From: Epiperipatus broadwayi
Taxonomy: Eukaryota; Onychophora; Udeonychophora; Euonychophora; Peripatidae
DNA: 64,000 bases
Assembly: GCA_028023455.1 (NCBI GenBank)
Contig: JAQFVV010006197.1
Span: 13,391,254 to 13,455,253, forward strand
Reading direction: 5' to 3'
Below the pieces are notes generated by a model. The model saw only the letters and a program-made list of their open reading frames with translations, had not been told where the DNA came from and ran no database searches. The position numbers and the translations under genes were made by a program. This document shows, one piece after another, positions 46,091 to 58,261 of the stretch; positions within the stretch are counted from its first letter, which is position 1; the number at the start of each line of letters is the position of its first letter.

Positions 46091-47083
46091 ATTGTAAGGT
46101 ATTGAGTTCAAACCATACATCCCCAACCCCAAAAGGAAGGGGGGGGAGAGTTTTTGCTCTCTCTCAAATTGTCCCTAAAGAAATGTGGACTGTAAACCGA
46201 CAATTCTTGTCCAAGACCCCTGACATCATCATCATCCCTGTAAAAAAAAAATTGTGAGCCTGAAATTAAAAAGAATTTTTTCAGATTAAACACTGCGACC
46301 TATATCTACGCATGTCAATCAATAGTGTGTGGCTAAAGTCAAATTATTAATATTACATAAACCCTACTTAAAAGAAAAATTATTAAACTGAGATGGTTTC
46401 TACATCCAAAGAAGAAGCATCTGGTAATATCAAAAAGGGGGTTTTCAATAAGGCTTGATATGGGCTACATCAATAATATTTTTGTTTTGCATTATTATTA
46501 TATGTCACCACTTATATATGTATGTATTTTTTTTAAAGTGTTGTTTTTTTTAAATTTGAGAAAAGGAAGTTTTTTGTTTTTGATTATTTATTATATATAT
46601 ATACGTAGCGCTAATACATGATTTCTTAATATTGGGAAATAACACAAACACAATAATATCTACCTGCAACGTGGGTGTTAAATGTGTGAATGTACAAATT
46701 TAGAAAGGAGAATAAGGATCGAAAATTATTATAATGGGAATTAAATTTAAGGTAATCAGTAACCTAGCTTAATGGGGGGGGGTGAGGATTATGATTAGAA
46801 ACATCTCTCTTTAGACACTCCAATCTCTTTATAATTTCAGATTATTTTTTTTACCTATCTTTCGATTTTTTTTCTTTTTTGTAAGGTTTTATACATATAT
46901 TTTATGTGATATATATTATGTGCGTATGTGTGTGCTTCGAGTATTTATTTATGAAATCTAAATTTTACATGATCTGAGACATCTATACACCTACTAAATA
47001 TATCAACATCCATATACCACATTATATGCGTTTGACAATTGAGTTTAAATTCATTTGGGGGGAATGGGAATATTATATTTGTA
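46080..47083. other. Intergenic stretch with G runs and microsatellites
   Basis: A TA run at 46080-46092, an 8-G run near 46139-46146 (AAGGAAGGGGGGGGAGAG), a CATCATCATCAT run near 46225 and a second G run near 46774. No gene recognised. Confidence 0.4.
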
Positions 47084-47505
47084 GTTGTTATCATTAAATG
47101 TAACCAATCTTTATTGATTATTATGTAAATTTTTGTGTGTATATTCATGTATAACTAATAATAAAATTAAATTCTCTGATCAAAGAAATTTATAGATTTC
47201 TCAAGGTTGATTGTTTTTTTGTGAAAATAGCTTAGTCAGCATCATCATCACTAGTGGATTCCAATCATAAAACATAGTTTAAAGATTACATTTATTGTTA
47301 TTATCATTAAATATGATCCAATCTTTATTGATTATTATGTAAATTTTCTGTGTACTGTATATCAAATTATTAATAATAAAATTCAATTCTTTGATTGAAG
47401 AAGTTTATATATATTCCCTAGGTTGGTTAATTTTCTTATGGAAAATAGTCTAGTAACTAACGTTGCTAGAAGATTCTAATCATGAACAATAGTTTAGAGA
47501 AATAA
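47084..47505. repeat. Diverged tandem duplication, 2 x about 213 bp
   Basis: ATCATTAAATGTAACCAATC then TTTATTGATTATTATGTAAA at 47090-47133 recurs at 47303-47345, and the tails (GGTTGATTGTTTT / GGTTGGTTAATTTT; AGTGGATTCCAATCAT / AGAAGATTCTAATCAT) also match. Confidence 0.7.
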
Positions 47506-47509
47506 TAAT

Positions 47510-48525
47510 AAACTAGAGATAGGAAGTTACATAATATGATTTAAAAGAGGCCATGCATATTAACCTATTGTCATCTGAATATCCCTTAAACTATTGAGGG
47601 GTGTTATAATATATATTGGTGCATACCAGAGCATTATTCATCAATTCTAAATTAATAACAAGACATGATTTATATTACTTGTGAGATAGGTTATGAACTC
47701 ATGGATGGGGGGATCATCATCATTATATTAATTATTGAACTATGGATAAATAGATTAAATGGTCATATAAATGACATTTTTCTTTTGTTTGTTGTTTATG
47801 AGCTAGCTTAGGAGTATGACTCCCATCGATGAATCATATAGACCTATGATAGTGGATGGTTAAATATGATTTATTTTATATACACCTATCCATTTATCTT
47901 AGGCCATTCCAGTACCAGAATTTATTTTCTCATGAAATCACTAGATCACTTTAACCGGGGTGGAGCTAGTCTATCTAATAATCTGGTATAAGAGTTTGGC
48001 TATCCAACCAACTGTGAGGTGATGATGATCATGTACTGGTGGTTAAAATTGGCAGTCAACTTGATTTCAGCCTTATCTGGGAGAAAAAAAGTATTGTTAT
48101 ATGTTTATGCATACATATATTACTACCACATTCTAATCTTCCATTATTATTATATTTATATTATTTGTCAATTTATTCATACATATTTTTAACATTATTA
48201 TCATGGTTATTGATTAATTTGAATACTTGAATAAGCAGCAGCTATCCTATCTACACTTTTACTTTAATTACTAACAAAAGAGTACTATTTTTAATGTTTT
48301 GTTCTTGAATCTAAAATAATATCTTTACACTGCCTTTTTTTTTTTTTTTTCAGAATATAAGACTTTTAATATTTCTCCTTTTATCTTGGAGAGTTCTTCT
48401 GTGATATCTAATCTTTTTATCTTTGTTTTTAAGTTTACTGTCTTCTTTGGCTTGCTCATAGTTCTAATATTTCATGTATCTATTCTAACAATATTTTGTA
48501 ATATTGTTACAATTGCAGATTAAAT
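47510..48525. other. Intergenic stretch without a recognised gene
   Basis: Moderately less AT-rich (47570-48050), with ATCATC runs. No frame or family recognised. Confidence 0.4.
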
Positions 48526-48529
48526 GATT

Positions 48530-48660
48530 ATCTTCTTTATAATCAATGCATTAAATTTTTTTCTACTAATACCTATTTATTTTCCCTTGAGTTAATAAAC
48601 TCATGTTGCTAAGTATAAAGTTTCATATTGAGTTTTATTATGTTAATTTTTACTGATGTA
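48530..48660 (+). repeat. Truncated 5' LTR of element 4
   Basis: CTACTAATACCTATTTATTT and CTTGAGTTAATAAACTCAT match CTATTAATACCTATTTGCTT and CTTGAGTTAATAAACTCAT near 52772-52812. The upstream part of the LTR is missing. Confidence 0.7.
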
Positions 48661-49009
48661 TACTTAGTTATATTATCAATTACACCTTTAGGTATATAAC
48701 AGACTGGTACAACCAACATTTCCAGAAATCTTGAACAAAATTGAAAATAAAGTTGTCTAGGTATAGAGATTAGTTTATCTCTATAGTTTATAAATTTATG
48801 TATATTAATAGAATGCCATAGCCAATTGAAAAAGAATAATAATGGTACTACAAAATAGTGCCTTTAGCAAATTTGATCTTAACAACATAAGTTGGCAAAT
48901 CTTCATGGAGGATGTAGAACATACTCATTAAGAATATCGTGGTTGACAAAATAGAAGTCAATGTGGATGTACAGCAATAACCAATTCTGCAGACCAAAAG
49001 CTTCAAAGA

Positions 49010-49440
49010 AATACCTTATCATAAATTAAAAGAGAAATTAACTACATATTTTAAACTTATGATATTAAAACTGGTGTCATGTCTCAGATTTAGAAACATA
49101 AATCAAGCAACTACATGAGAAAATTTCAAGATTATAACATGGGATTATGAGTACTGCTTAATGGACAACATATTGCTTGAATAATTATTATGGGAAATGT
49201 ATGACACTAAGTTCAGACAAGTTCTGTTAAGTGAACCTGATCTAACCTATAAACATCAATAGGAAATGTTTATCTTATGAAATAGTATTAGAAAATGTTA
49301 CATAATTCAAAAATAGTACAGATGTGAAGAAAATCCCAATTATTTTTAAAAAAGTAGAAGCTGAAAGTTCAAATCACAGAAATACAGCCAATGTCTGGAT
49401 ATGTTATTGTTGTGGAGAAAAGCCATTTGAAAAAAAACTA
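49010..49440 (+). pseudogene. gag: gag remnant of element 4
   Basis: Traces include IPYHKLKEKLTTYFKL, QVLLSEPDLTYKHQ and a half zinc knuckle WICYCCGEKPFEK near 49396 that lacks the His and last Cys. All frames are broken. Confidence 0.55.
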
Positions 49441-50039
49441 AATATATAAAAAAACAAAGAGAAACTGTCTTTAAAAAGATAAACAATATGGATAATAACT
49501 ATTTTATGTTGGACTTTCATATATTTGAACAAAAGATTAAGATGAAAAAAGATAGTGGAGAAAACTGATGTGATAGTGATAATCATAAATAAAAACAATG
49601 TAGTAATATTTAGTGTATAGCAATTGCACCAATAAAATTAATTAGATAATTTAATATCTACCTATTTACATAGTGAATAGATTTAAATATAATATTGGTT
49701 AGAAATTAGTTTAAACCTTTAGGAATTCATCAATATAATAAAGCATATATAGTTGGAATCAGAGGTCTGAGAAAAAATTCTAGCAGTTATTTAAGTCAGG
49801 CCCATGAGTTAAATACATGACTGATAAATATTAGAGAAAGATGCTCAGCCAGTTGCATGTAAACCAACTGTGACTTAAAGTCCATAGTTGAACAAACAAT
49901 TCCAAGATTTAGTTTTTAAAAGATGCCCTTTCACTTGCTGAAGAGTCATTATGAGCAACATCAATTCTACAGTCAGATGGAATTGCTCATTTATGTTGTG
50001 ATTATCACATAACACTATACAAATATATCAATAACAGAG

Positions 50040-50330
50040 CTTAGCTTGTATCCACTATTCCTATAACAACCATAATGGCTGTATCTAGGTGCAACAAATT
50101 ACCATATGGAGTAAAAATAACACCAAATGTGTTTCAAATAAAAATGGATTGTCGCAAGAGGATGGAAGAAATTATTTCTTTCTTTGATAACATCTTAATG
50201 ACTGCTGAAGCAGAGAGTGAATTGTCAACACACATATATGAAATTTGTGCTAAACTAGCAAAAGTTGGTGTAAAGTTAAACACATCAAGGTGCATTTGAT
50301 CTGCCATTGAAATCAAGTTTCTTGGGCATA
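50040..50330 (+). pseudogene. Reverse transcriptase remnant of element 4
   Basis: NKLPYGVKITPNVFQIKMD, then EIISFFDNILMTAEAESELS and KLAKVGVKLNTSRC. The Y-x-D-D motif reads F-F-D-N (50180-50191), so the second catalytic Asp is Asn. The fragment 50330-50420 repeats part of the following sequence (AAATCAAGTTTYTKGG twice). Confidence 0.75.
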
Positions 50331-50639
50331 TAAATAATAGCGGCAAATACTCAAACAATTCAAGATGCATTTAATATACAACTGAAATCAAGTTTTATGG
50401 GACAAATCATTAACAATAGAGGCAAATACCTAAACTTGGAAAAGATGAAAGCTATTCAGAATTTTTCTAAAACAAAAAAAATGTTAAAGACTTATAAGCA
50501 TTCTTTGAAAGTTTATGAAAGGTAAATCTCATGTAGTGATGCCACTATATCAATTGTTAAAGAAAATCATTGATGGAAGTATGTAATAAAGTATGATAAA
50601 ACATTCAAGAAGTCTAAAAAGTTAATAATCTTGAGTCAA

Positions 50640-51030
50640 CTCCTTGTTCACTATTGCAATGACCAAACAATATATCACATTATTGCTATGAAGGTAAATG
50701 TCTGATATGCAAGCAAAACATTAACAGTTGCAGAAAAGAATTACATCTAGCCGGATGAGGAATCATTAGCAATTATCTTCACTGTGAAAAAAATGTCACC
50801 CAACATGTTTAAGGACTTGAGTTTGAGATCTACATGGACCAGCGATCTCTGTTGGAAATTTTGGTAAACCTGAATCAGGTTTCTGATCTTGCTAATCACA
50901 GAATGATCTGCTGGATTAATTAATACTTTGGCATCATGTTTTTAATTTCATCTATAAGCCAGATAGAGAAATAGTCATGCAGGCACACTATCAAGATTAC
51001 CAGATATGTGTGAGTTCTAGCATAATATAA
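50640..51030 (+). pseudogene. RNase H remnant of element 4
   Basis: Readable pieces: YASKTLTVAEKNYI, DEESLAIIFTVKKM and near 50990 a tether-like HAGTLSRLPDMCE. Interrupted by stops. Confidence 0.6.
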
Positions 51031-51239
51031 TGGAGATTATATAGACTTGATGGAGTCAAATGCATTAAATAGCATCATAGTAATAAAATGGATTAAAAAT
51101 GATACCAGATATCAATCATTAAAGAAATGGATTAAAGATGGATGTCTGAGAAGTTGATTTAATTATGTTATGAAACCTATATAAAATGTATACAAAAGCC
51201 TATCAATGTGCAACAGTTGTATCTTAAGATTGATCATAT

Positions 51240-52150
51240 ATTAATTTCAACTGAAGGCAGGAAACAAGTATTGCTATATAAAGGACATCCAGGAATTGTG
51301 AGGATGAAAGAATTAGCATGACTTTATGTGTGGTGGCCCAGCATGATTCATTGAGATTGTGCACGTAGTTAAGCAGTGTAGAAAGTGTCAATCCACAACC
51401 AATTTAGCTTCTAAAATGTTGAACCTTGGTGACAAATCACTCAAACTTATCAGAGACTACACATGGGTCATGCTAAAGCATTTAATGGATACATTTTTTC
51501 TGATTATGATAGACTCTTATTCTAAATGTACTGAATATAAAGTGGCCAAAAGTATAAGTGTTATATTAAAGTTTTAAACAAATTAGTCACATTATGGATA
51601 TCCTGAACCCATCATATGTGATCATGAAACCAGTTTTGTATCATTACAGTTAAAAGACTTTTTAGCTAATATGGGGATTTGGAATGTACTGACATCCCCA
51701 TATCATCTTGAGTCTGATAGTTTAATTGAAAAGACTGAACAACAGCTGAATTCAGTGCTAAGCAAATCTAATATGGATATAAATGAAGCATTAACAGTTG
51801 CCATGTTCTACCACTGTTTTACAATGAGTGTTTCTACACCTGCTGAAATGTTAATGCAATGAATATTAGTACTGAATAGGAGCAGAACAAGAGAAAACCA
51901 TTTCAACAGAATAAAATTTAATGTTGGAGATACCATGTGGGTATGATATGTTCTCAGAAAAAAGTGGCTGCCTGGAGTTGTATTGAAAATGCTACCAAAA
52001 CAATTGAGACTTATACAGGTGATCATATTAATCATCTGAGAAACCATCAGAATGAGCCATTAAAGTCAATAAATATAAGTTCTCTATTAACAGAAGTAAT
52101 TACTCCAGTAAAAGAGAATGATTGTGCTAAAAATATTATCAGAGGCATGA
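51240..52150 (+). pseudogene. Integrase remnant of element 4
   Basis: LLYKGHPGIVRMKELA with YVWWPSMIH gives the first half of the H2C2 finger; KQCRKCQ gives the C-x-x-C half. The core end is open at 51671-51862: GIWNVLTSPYHLESDSLIEK, with the catalytic Glu in L-I-E-K. The two core Asp motifs are damaged. Confidence 0.7.
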
Positions 52151-52273
52151 GATGAAGGAACATTGAATAATAAGCAAATAGATAAGACCAATCTATCTAT
52201 TTTGAGTAACTAGTCTTTTGACTAATCAACAGAAACAGTGGTAGATTTACTAAATTAAAAACAATCTTAAAAA

Positions 52274-52860
52274 GAGAGGGTAACATGACAGGAGGAATAA
52301 TTTGTACTACCACCAAAGTTGCAAGAGATCACAGAAGACTATACAAATTAAAAAAGATTGTTTATGATTAAACAAACTATTGTAAGCACCATATATGTAT
52401 GCACATGTGCATGTTTTATTGGGTTTGTAAATAAAGTTCATATACTTGTTATAATTTTAATCACAGGAAATGAATACATTTACAAAATTGAAAACACTAG
52501 AAAATTTACATATGCAAAGCATGCATTTAATTTTTCATTAAACTAAAATATGCTAATTTGTGCAGATTATACAAGTGGTATAAAACTGCCAAAATCTGTC
52601 CATTTTGTATGTGAGTAGAGAAATAGAAAAGAAAGCACACACAATTACTCTCACAATGCATACTGTGTGTGTGTGTGTGAAATTTAAATCACATTTTAGG
52701 AAAAATAAGCCTGTATATAAAAATTTGTCTTATTCATTGCTAAGAAGATTAATCAATTTATTAAATTCCTTCTATTAATACCTATTTGCTTCTCCTTGAG
52801 TTAATAAACTCATATTGTTAAGTTTAAATTTTCATATTGAGTTTTATATTTAAACTGGCA
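52274..52860 (+). repeat. 3' LTR of element 4 with preceding purine tract
   Basis: AAGAGAGGG (52272-52280) is the probable purine tract; the LTR may start at TGACAGGAGG (52286). Its end is placed near 52850 from the match to the 5' remnant. It contains a (TG)n run at 52665-52679. Confidence 0.6.
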
Positions 52861-53560
52861 TCCTAAAAGTTTATCAATTTCATAGTAAAAGTTTATCAAA
52901 TTTAGTAATATTTCTCTTACTGTATTCATGCCATTTTAATTTTACTTTAACAAGCGTTAAATATTGAAAGGATTCTAATATTTTACTCCCCTATTAGATA
53001 TATACAATTCTACATAGCAATTTCTGAGGATTTAAATCCTGAGGGTAATAGGCATTAGGAATAACCACACTGACTATCTTTAGACTGAGTATCATAATTG
53101 ATGATGGATATTCAGTCATACTTCTAAGTACAGAGAGGGTCTATCCCTTGCTAATATAGGTGTTATTTAAAATATATCTGCCATAATGCAGATTAGGGTT
53201 ACCATTTTTAAAATGAGAAATATCTGTAAGTCAGGTTCAAATCTCTCCCTAGCTTGATTGGGTTTACCCATTACTAGATAAAAAGAAAAATCTGCTAGTG
53301 CATCATAAGGTGTAACTATATTTAACTAAGTTTGTAGTGAGAGAGAAATGGACAACTAGCTTAAAATAATATGAATATAATAAAGGATAAAAATATTTAC
53401 AATACTTACACTCTTTATATGTTACTTAAAGATGAATCTGTCACATAAAAAAATACATATATATTTAGGTGGAATGTATTCATATTGGACAAAATTCATT
53501 TAACTAGATTGAATTCAACTTATAAGCTTCTATATGCATAGATCCCGCATAAAACAATCG
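52861..53560. other. Spacer with a possible SINE-like box B, otherwise nothing
   Basis: CAGGTTCAAATCTCTCC near 53233 resembles a box B but no tRNA head can be drawn with confidence. Confidence 0.35.
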
Positions 53561-53562
53561 TA

Positions 53563-54494
53563 TACATCTGGGTCTCATTTTATGCGGATTATTTTAATGC
53601 GATTTTGAAGTTATTCGATTCATGTTTCTTCTTAATATCTTTCATATTTTACTATATTTATTAGATATCAAGAAATTTAAATTATTAACTTATTTTGACT
53701 TGAAATTTTTTTTTTTTTTCAAAAATATAATGTTATATTAGCAGTTAAGTAAATAACCTATTTATACTAATGAGTAAATAATAATAATAGATTTATACTT
53801 ACATATAAAAATATCACAATAAATATTCAAAAAATTGAAACTTTTAAAACGTATTTTGTTATATATACCAGAAATAAATAATCTTTTAGATTTTTAAAAT
53901 AAAAAACGAAAATTTTATAAACTGAAAATAATCTTTCTAATGATAATGTATAATCTTTTTGTTTTGATTGCATCTCACTTTTTTAATATAGAAACAGAAA
54001 ACCATTAACACAGCACAAGACTGAAAATGGCTCTAGTTGTACATCACATCATGATTAAAAATAAAGTGGCTAACAGGTTTCTCTGGGCATAATTGCTGAG
54101 AGATTCTTGACTTCGTTTAAGGAGAAGCCACAATACATCACATTGAATCTGATTTCTTACCAGTTTACAAACAAACACTAGCGGTAATGATTAAAATATG
54201 TATGAAAAATGTAAAATTAAATTCTGTAGTAATAAAAAAAGTAAAAAAAAGTTTGTCTTGTATTAATTTTTTTTAAATATTTGAAATTTTTTATTAGTCA
54301 TACTTTATTTGCTTATTTTTTTAATGCGAATTTTAAAATAGTTTTTCTTTATTGCTTTGCTTTTATGTGAATTCTGAAAATTACAGTACCTATCCCCCAT
54401 TTTTCAAGGTAAATTAAGTCTATTTTTGTGCGATTTTTTTTAATGCGGGTTTTCTGTGGAACCTATCTATCGCATAAAACGAGACCCAGGTGTA
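53563..54494. mobile_element. Non-autonomous Tigger/pogo-like DNA element
   Basis: Ends CATCTGGGTCTCATTTTATG (53565) and, inverted, CACCTGGGTCTCGTTTTATG (ending 54492), with TA on both outer sides (53563-53564, 54493-54494). The subterminal ATGCGATTTT and TGCGGGTTTTCTGTGGAACC blocks are typical of Tigger-like ends. The 928-bp interior has no transposase. Confidence 0.75.
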
Positions 54495-54499
54495 AGTAT

Positions 54500-55175
54500 T
54501 ATTATTCAACTATAACTTTAATAATATAAAAATTTGCAAAATATAAATCAATCAATAAATAAATAAATGCAAGTTATAATAAATATTAAATAATAATTGA
54601 ATAAGAAATATATTACAAATTCTATTTGCTTTAGCATTCAAAAAAAAAAAAATAAGAGAAAAAAAATTGAATATATTTTTAAGGGGAAACTAAAATGTAA
54701 AACTATTCAGAGAATATTAATTTTAATATTTGCTATAAATATTATTATTCTTTTTTAAAATCTTTTATTTTTAATAAAAATTATCTTACAATAGCATTGG
54801 AATTCTGATTTTATATAATCTACTAAAAATTTGGGTTTGAACCCCTTCTGAAAAAGCACACTAATATATAATCACTATCAGAAAAGTTTAAGGCTTCATT
54901 ACTTTTTCTTGATATCTTCTCCAAATAGAATGATGATATGAGAGGATTATGCTTTCATCATCATGGATAGCTTGACAAAAATCATGTGAAATGCAGGAAT
55001 GACATATTTTAAAAATTGACGTCTGTATAGTGCTAAATAGTTCCAGGTTTAGTTGACTAGGGTATTAAAAAAGTTTTTCACACTTGCCTAGTGAGATTTT
55101 CAATTATTGTCCAATTTTTCATAATAACCACATTATAAAATATAACTCAATAAAATACTTTTTTTCTTAATTTGA
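54500..55175. other. AT-rich spacer, nothing recognised
   Basis: TGGGTTTGAACCCC near 54832 looks like a box B or short palindrome but has no supporting arms. Confidence 0.35.
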
Positions 55176-55180
55176 ATATA

Positions 55181-55480
55181 AAAAGTAATAGTAATGGTAT
55201 ACTATTCTAGAAAGATTATAAATTTAATAAAATATTTTTAAGTATTGCTTTCGACTGGTTGGTTATATTCATAGAACTACTGTAAGTTTATATAAATAGA
55301 ATTTACAAATTAATAATATATATATAAATTAATAATTTATTTATATATATAGTTTTATATTCACATAAACTTACAATAGTTCTATGAATATGAGTGACCT
55401 GGTCTAAAACAATGCTTAGAAATGATCTTTTATTAAATTTATAATCTTTTTAGGGTAGTGTACCTTTACTATTATTTTTT
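55181..55480. repeat. Inverted repeat (foldback), arms about 115 bp
   Basis: The left arm (GTAATAGTAATGG, AAGATTATAAATTTAATAAA, TATTCATAGAACTACTGTAA) is mirrored by the reverse complement of 55365-55480. The loop is a TA-rich tract with ATATATATA runs. Likely a small MITE. Confidence 0.75.
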
Positions 55481-55718
55481 ATTAGATGCATTAGTAATAT
55501 ACAAGTTAGCTCTGACATTCTAATCGGTTTAACTTTTTGGAATGGTAAATACCATTTCAAATACACATATTACAATATTACAGCTTTCTTCAAATAAGAA
55601 AACTTTCTCTCTAAACAAAAAAACTGGCGTCTCTCACAAGTTGTTTTATACCAATACTATTCAAGATTACACATAATAAATTAATGGTATTCTTATCCAT
55701 TGTTATAAATTAACTTTA

Positions 55719-55894
55719 GCGTTGGTGGTCGAGTGGTGAGCACAGCTGCCTTACAAGCAGATGTCCCGGGTTTTCGGGTTCGCTTCTCGGCCGATGCTTT
55801 GACACGTGAAAAAAAAAAGAATTACATTCTTCTTCTTTTTTTTTTTTAAAAAAAAAAACAAGTCTCTTGTTGGTATCAATAAGAATGAAATAAA
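55719..55894 (+). repeat. tRNA-derived SINE, full head and tail
   Basis: The head GCGTTGGTGGTCGAGTGGTG contains a box A (TGGTCGAGTGG); an anticodon arm CTGCCTTACAAGCAG carries TAC (valine type); box B is GGTTCGCTTCT; the head ends CCGATGCT. The tail passes through A and T runs to AAATAAATAAATA. Shares the head and the GACACRTGA link with the copy at 58975-59071. It is not taken as a real tRNA gene because of the extra TTTTCGGG before box B and the tail. Confidence 0.8.
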
Positions 55895-55986
55895 TAAATA
55901 GCTTGCAATATTTAGAAGAAAAAAAATTTCAACCTGGATACTTTTGTTTACATTATTTCTTCCCTTCTTTTTTTTTTTTATATCTA

Positions 55987-55997
55987 TTTAGTGTGTG
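55987..55997. repeat. Target site duplication of the LINE insertion, left copy
   Basis: TTTAGTGTGTG, repeated without change at 56378-56388. Confidence 0.85.
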
Positions 55998-56377
55998 CAA
56001 TACAGAGACTTCAGACCACTCAAAGGAGTATGGAGAGATGTATGTTGGGAGTAACAAGAAGAGATCGAAAACGCAATGTATGGGTAAGACAACAAACAGG
56101 TGTTACTGACCTTATTGAAAAAATTAAAAGATTGAAATGGAGTTGGGCTGGACATATTGCTAGAAGAGATGATAATAGATGGACAATTGAAATTTTAAAC
56201 TGGATTCCAAGAGATTGTAAAAGACCCAGAAAGAGACCACATGTGAGATGGATGAATGAAATAAGAAAATGTGCAGGGGTGTTGTGGAGAAGAGAAGCTA
56301 AAGATCGGAGAAGATGGATTAAACTTGGAGAGACCTTCATCCTGCAGTGGATTGATAATGATTGATGATGATGATGA
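55998..56377 (+). mobile_element. 5'-truncated RTE-like LINE, 3' end only, recent
   Basis: 380 bp flanked by perfect 11-bp repeats. Its frame runs open from the left edge to TGA at 56363-56365: QRLQTTQRSMERCMLGVTRR, VTDLIEKIKRLKWSWAGHIA, DNRWTIEILNWIPRD, RWMNEIRKCAG and RRWIKLGETFILQW. This is the C-terminal tail found in many animal LINE polyproteins after the reverse transcriptase. The 3' end is GATGATGATGAT, the simple-repeat end used by RTE-type elements. The open frame and perfect flanks suggest recent insertion; the copy itself is dead on arrival. Confidence 0.88.
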
Positions 56378-56389
56378 TTTAGTGTGTGG

Positions 56390-58255
56390 ATGAAAAGCTT
56401 GCAAGGTCAGATTAGCTTTATTTCTAAAAAGAGTCTGAATCGGAACAATTTACATTTAAACTGAAATCCTTAAAGTTTATCAAATTGATTATTATAACTA
56501 ATCTAAATAATTATTACTCAAATGAGAAATTAAAAACGTAGTACAAACACAATTTAATTAATTTAAAATGTATTTACAAAATCAAATTTTAACTTGCTTC
56601 ATCAAAAACTATACTTTTTGTTTAAAAAAATTTCCAATTCTGGAATCTTAATCAGTAATGCTCTTTTTTTTTTTTTGTATTTTCATGATATCTTTCGAAA
56701 ATAGTTTTGATATAGATTTTCCATGCATTTTTATATTGCAAATTACAATATATTTTTTTTTAAAACAAGCACCATACCACAAAGCAAAAATTTATAGTCT
56801 AATCAAATTTCTATACAAAAAAAAGAAAAGTATACAAGATTCTTCAAGATTGATATAATATTTGTTGAGTTATAAAGTCACAGATAAACAAATTTTCACA
56901 TTAATATAGTAATATGGATATAGATTGCATATATAACAAACTGCTCAAATTCTGACCATCCTACATTGGGAATACTTGATGAGTACTTTCTTTTCCTCCA
57001 TTATTATTATATGAGAGATAGTTGGAGAAATTGTTGTCTTTTCAGTAGATTATTTAAGTTATTTTACTTTTAAGTATATATACAACAATATCATGCAAAA
57101 GAAAAATTGTAACTCCGCTTTTGAAAGATTTATTGCTTGGGAAGTAATATGACACACCGAAAGTGAGAGGATTAAGCTTCAATCCAGGAGGTTTTAGACC
57201 ACCCATTCTAATATTACACTTTTAAATCATACAGGACAGTATTTTCAATATAATAAATGAAACAGATATTTACACCATTATAGCAGAAAAAAATTGTTTT
57301 TTAAGTTAACTATCTCAAAGCTTCACTAGCAAACCTGGTGGTGGTAACTTAAAAATGCAAAATCTAGGCAACTTCAAATAAAAATAATATAGATATGAAA
57401 TTATTATTGTTAACATTTTTCCAGAAGTGCAAAAAAATACAATTTAATTATTACAAAAAGAATAATGAAATAACTTATAATATTATAGAATATCCAAAGT
57501 CAAAATTTAAATACAGGAATTTAATATAGCAGATAATATATATAAGATGGTGCAATTGATCTATTTAAAAGTATCTAACAAACAAAAGGTTAGAGTTGTT
57601 TTTTATATATAATTTTTAAAAATGCGAAGATTGATATATCTAACCAAATTTGATGGTCTAAAACAAATCCTTTTGAAGAAATTTCTTTAATTCTTCAAAA
57701 TTACAATCGTCAATAATCAGATACAAGTGAATAATGATGACTACTTACGATGAAAAAGAAGTATAGTAAGTAAAAATAAATAAATCATGTATTGCCTAGA
57801 AACATAAACAGCCTCATAAACATTACTACAAATACTAGTTTTAAAAACCTACTTACTACTTATTTAATACAATATTAAACAATGCAAAAATATATATTTT
57901 TAAAATCCTATTTTTCCATTGAATGTAGTTTGCATCACACAAATTAAATTTTACAAGTATGACAGATGATAAAGTTTTGACAGATAGATAATCATGATTT
58001 TTCATTGTCATTTCCAATTAAAAACACTCAACAGAAGCATTGTTGCTGGAGACACAATAAAAATTCAACTAGAAGTATAAGATTTTCATAAGAAATACAT
58101 TATTCTTTAAAGTGGGTAAATATTTTTATCCATCTTTTACTAACTTCAATCTTCTTTTTTTAAACCAACCATTTTTTAAGTTTTTCAGTAGTTAAAAAAA
58201 TTTACTCTTCTTATTTCTTCAAATAAAAATTATCTGTATCAATAGTTACATCTGT
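56390..58255. other. AT-rich stretch, nothing recognised
   Basis: Short chance frames only. 57130-57215 is a little less AT-rich, without an assignable motif. Confidence 0.4.
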
Positions 58256-58261
58256 CTGTTC

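Larger units (their letters stand above)
48530..52860 (+). mobile_element. Ty3/Gypsy LTR retrotransposon 4, strongly decayed, related to element 1
   Basis: Only the end of the 5' LTR remains (48530-about 48660), matching 52745-52850. Inside are gag, RT, RNase H and integrase traces in order. Gag peptide LLSEPDLTYK and knuckle CYCCG resemble LLSEVDLTYR and CYCCG of element 1, and a TGGTACAA site follows the LTR in both. Many stops. Confidence 0.8.

Noticed and set aside
53225-53250. SINE box B (CAGGTTCAAATCTCTCC)
   Set aside because: No box A, anticodon arm, tail or flanking repeats could be paired with it.
55719-55803. Functional tRNA-Val gene
   Set aside because: Extra bases before box B, a SINE-type tail and a second similar copy at 58975 with another anticodon make it a SINE head.
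56020-56404. Two minus-strand frames of 69 and 106 codons
   Set aside because: They are antisense shadows of the open LINE frame on the plus strand.
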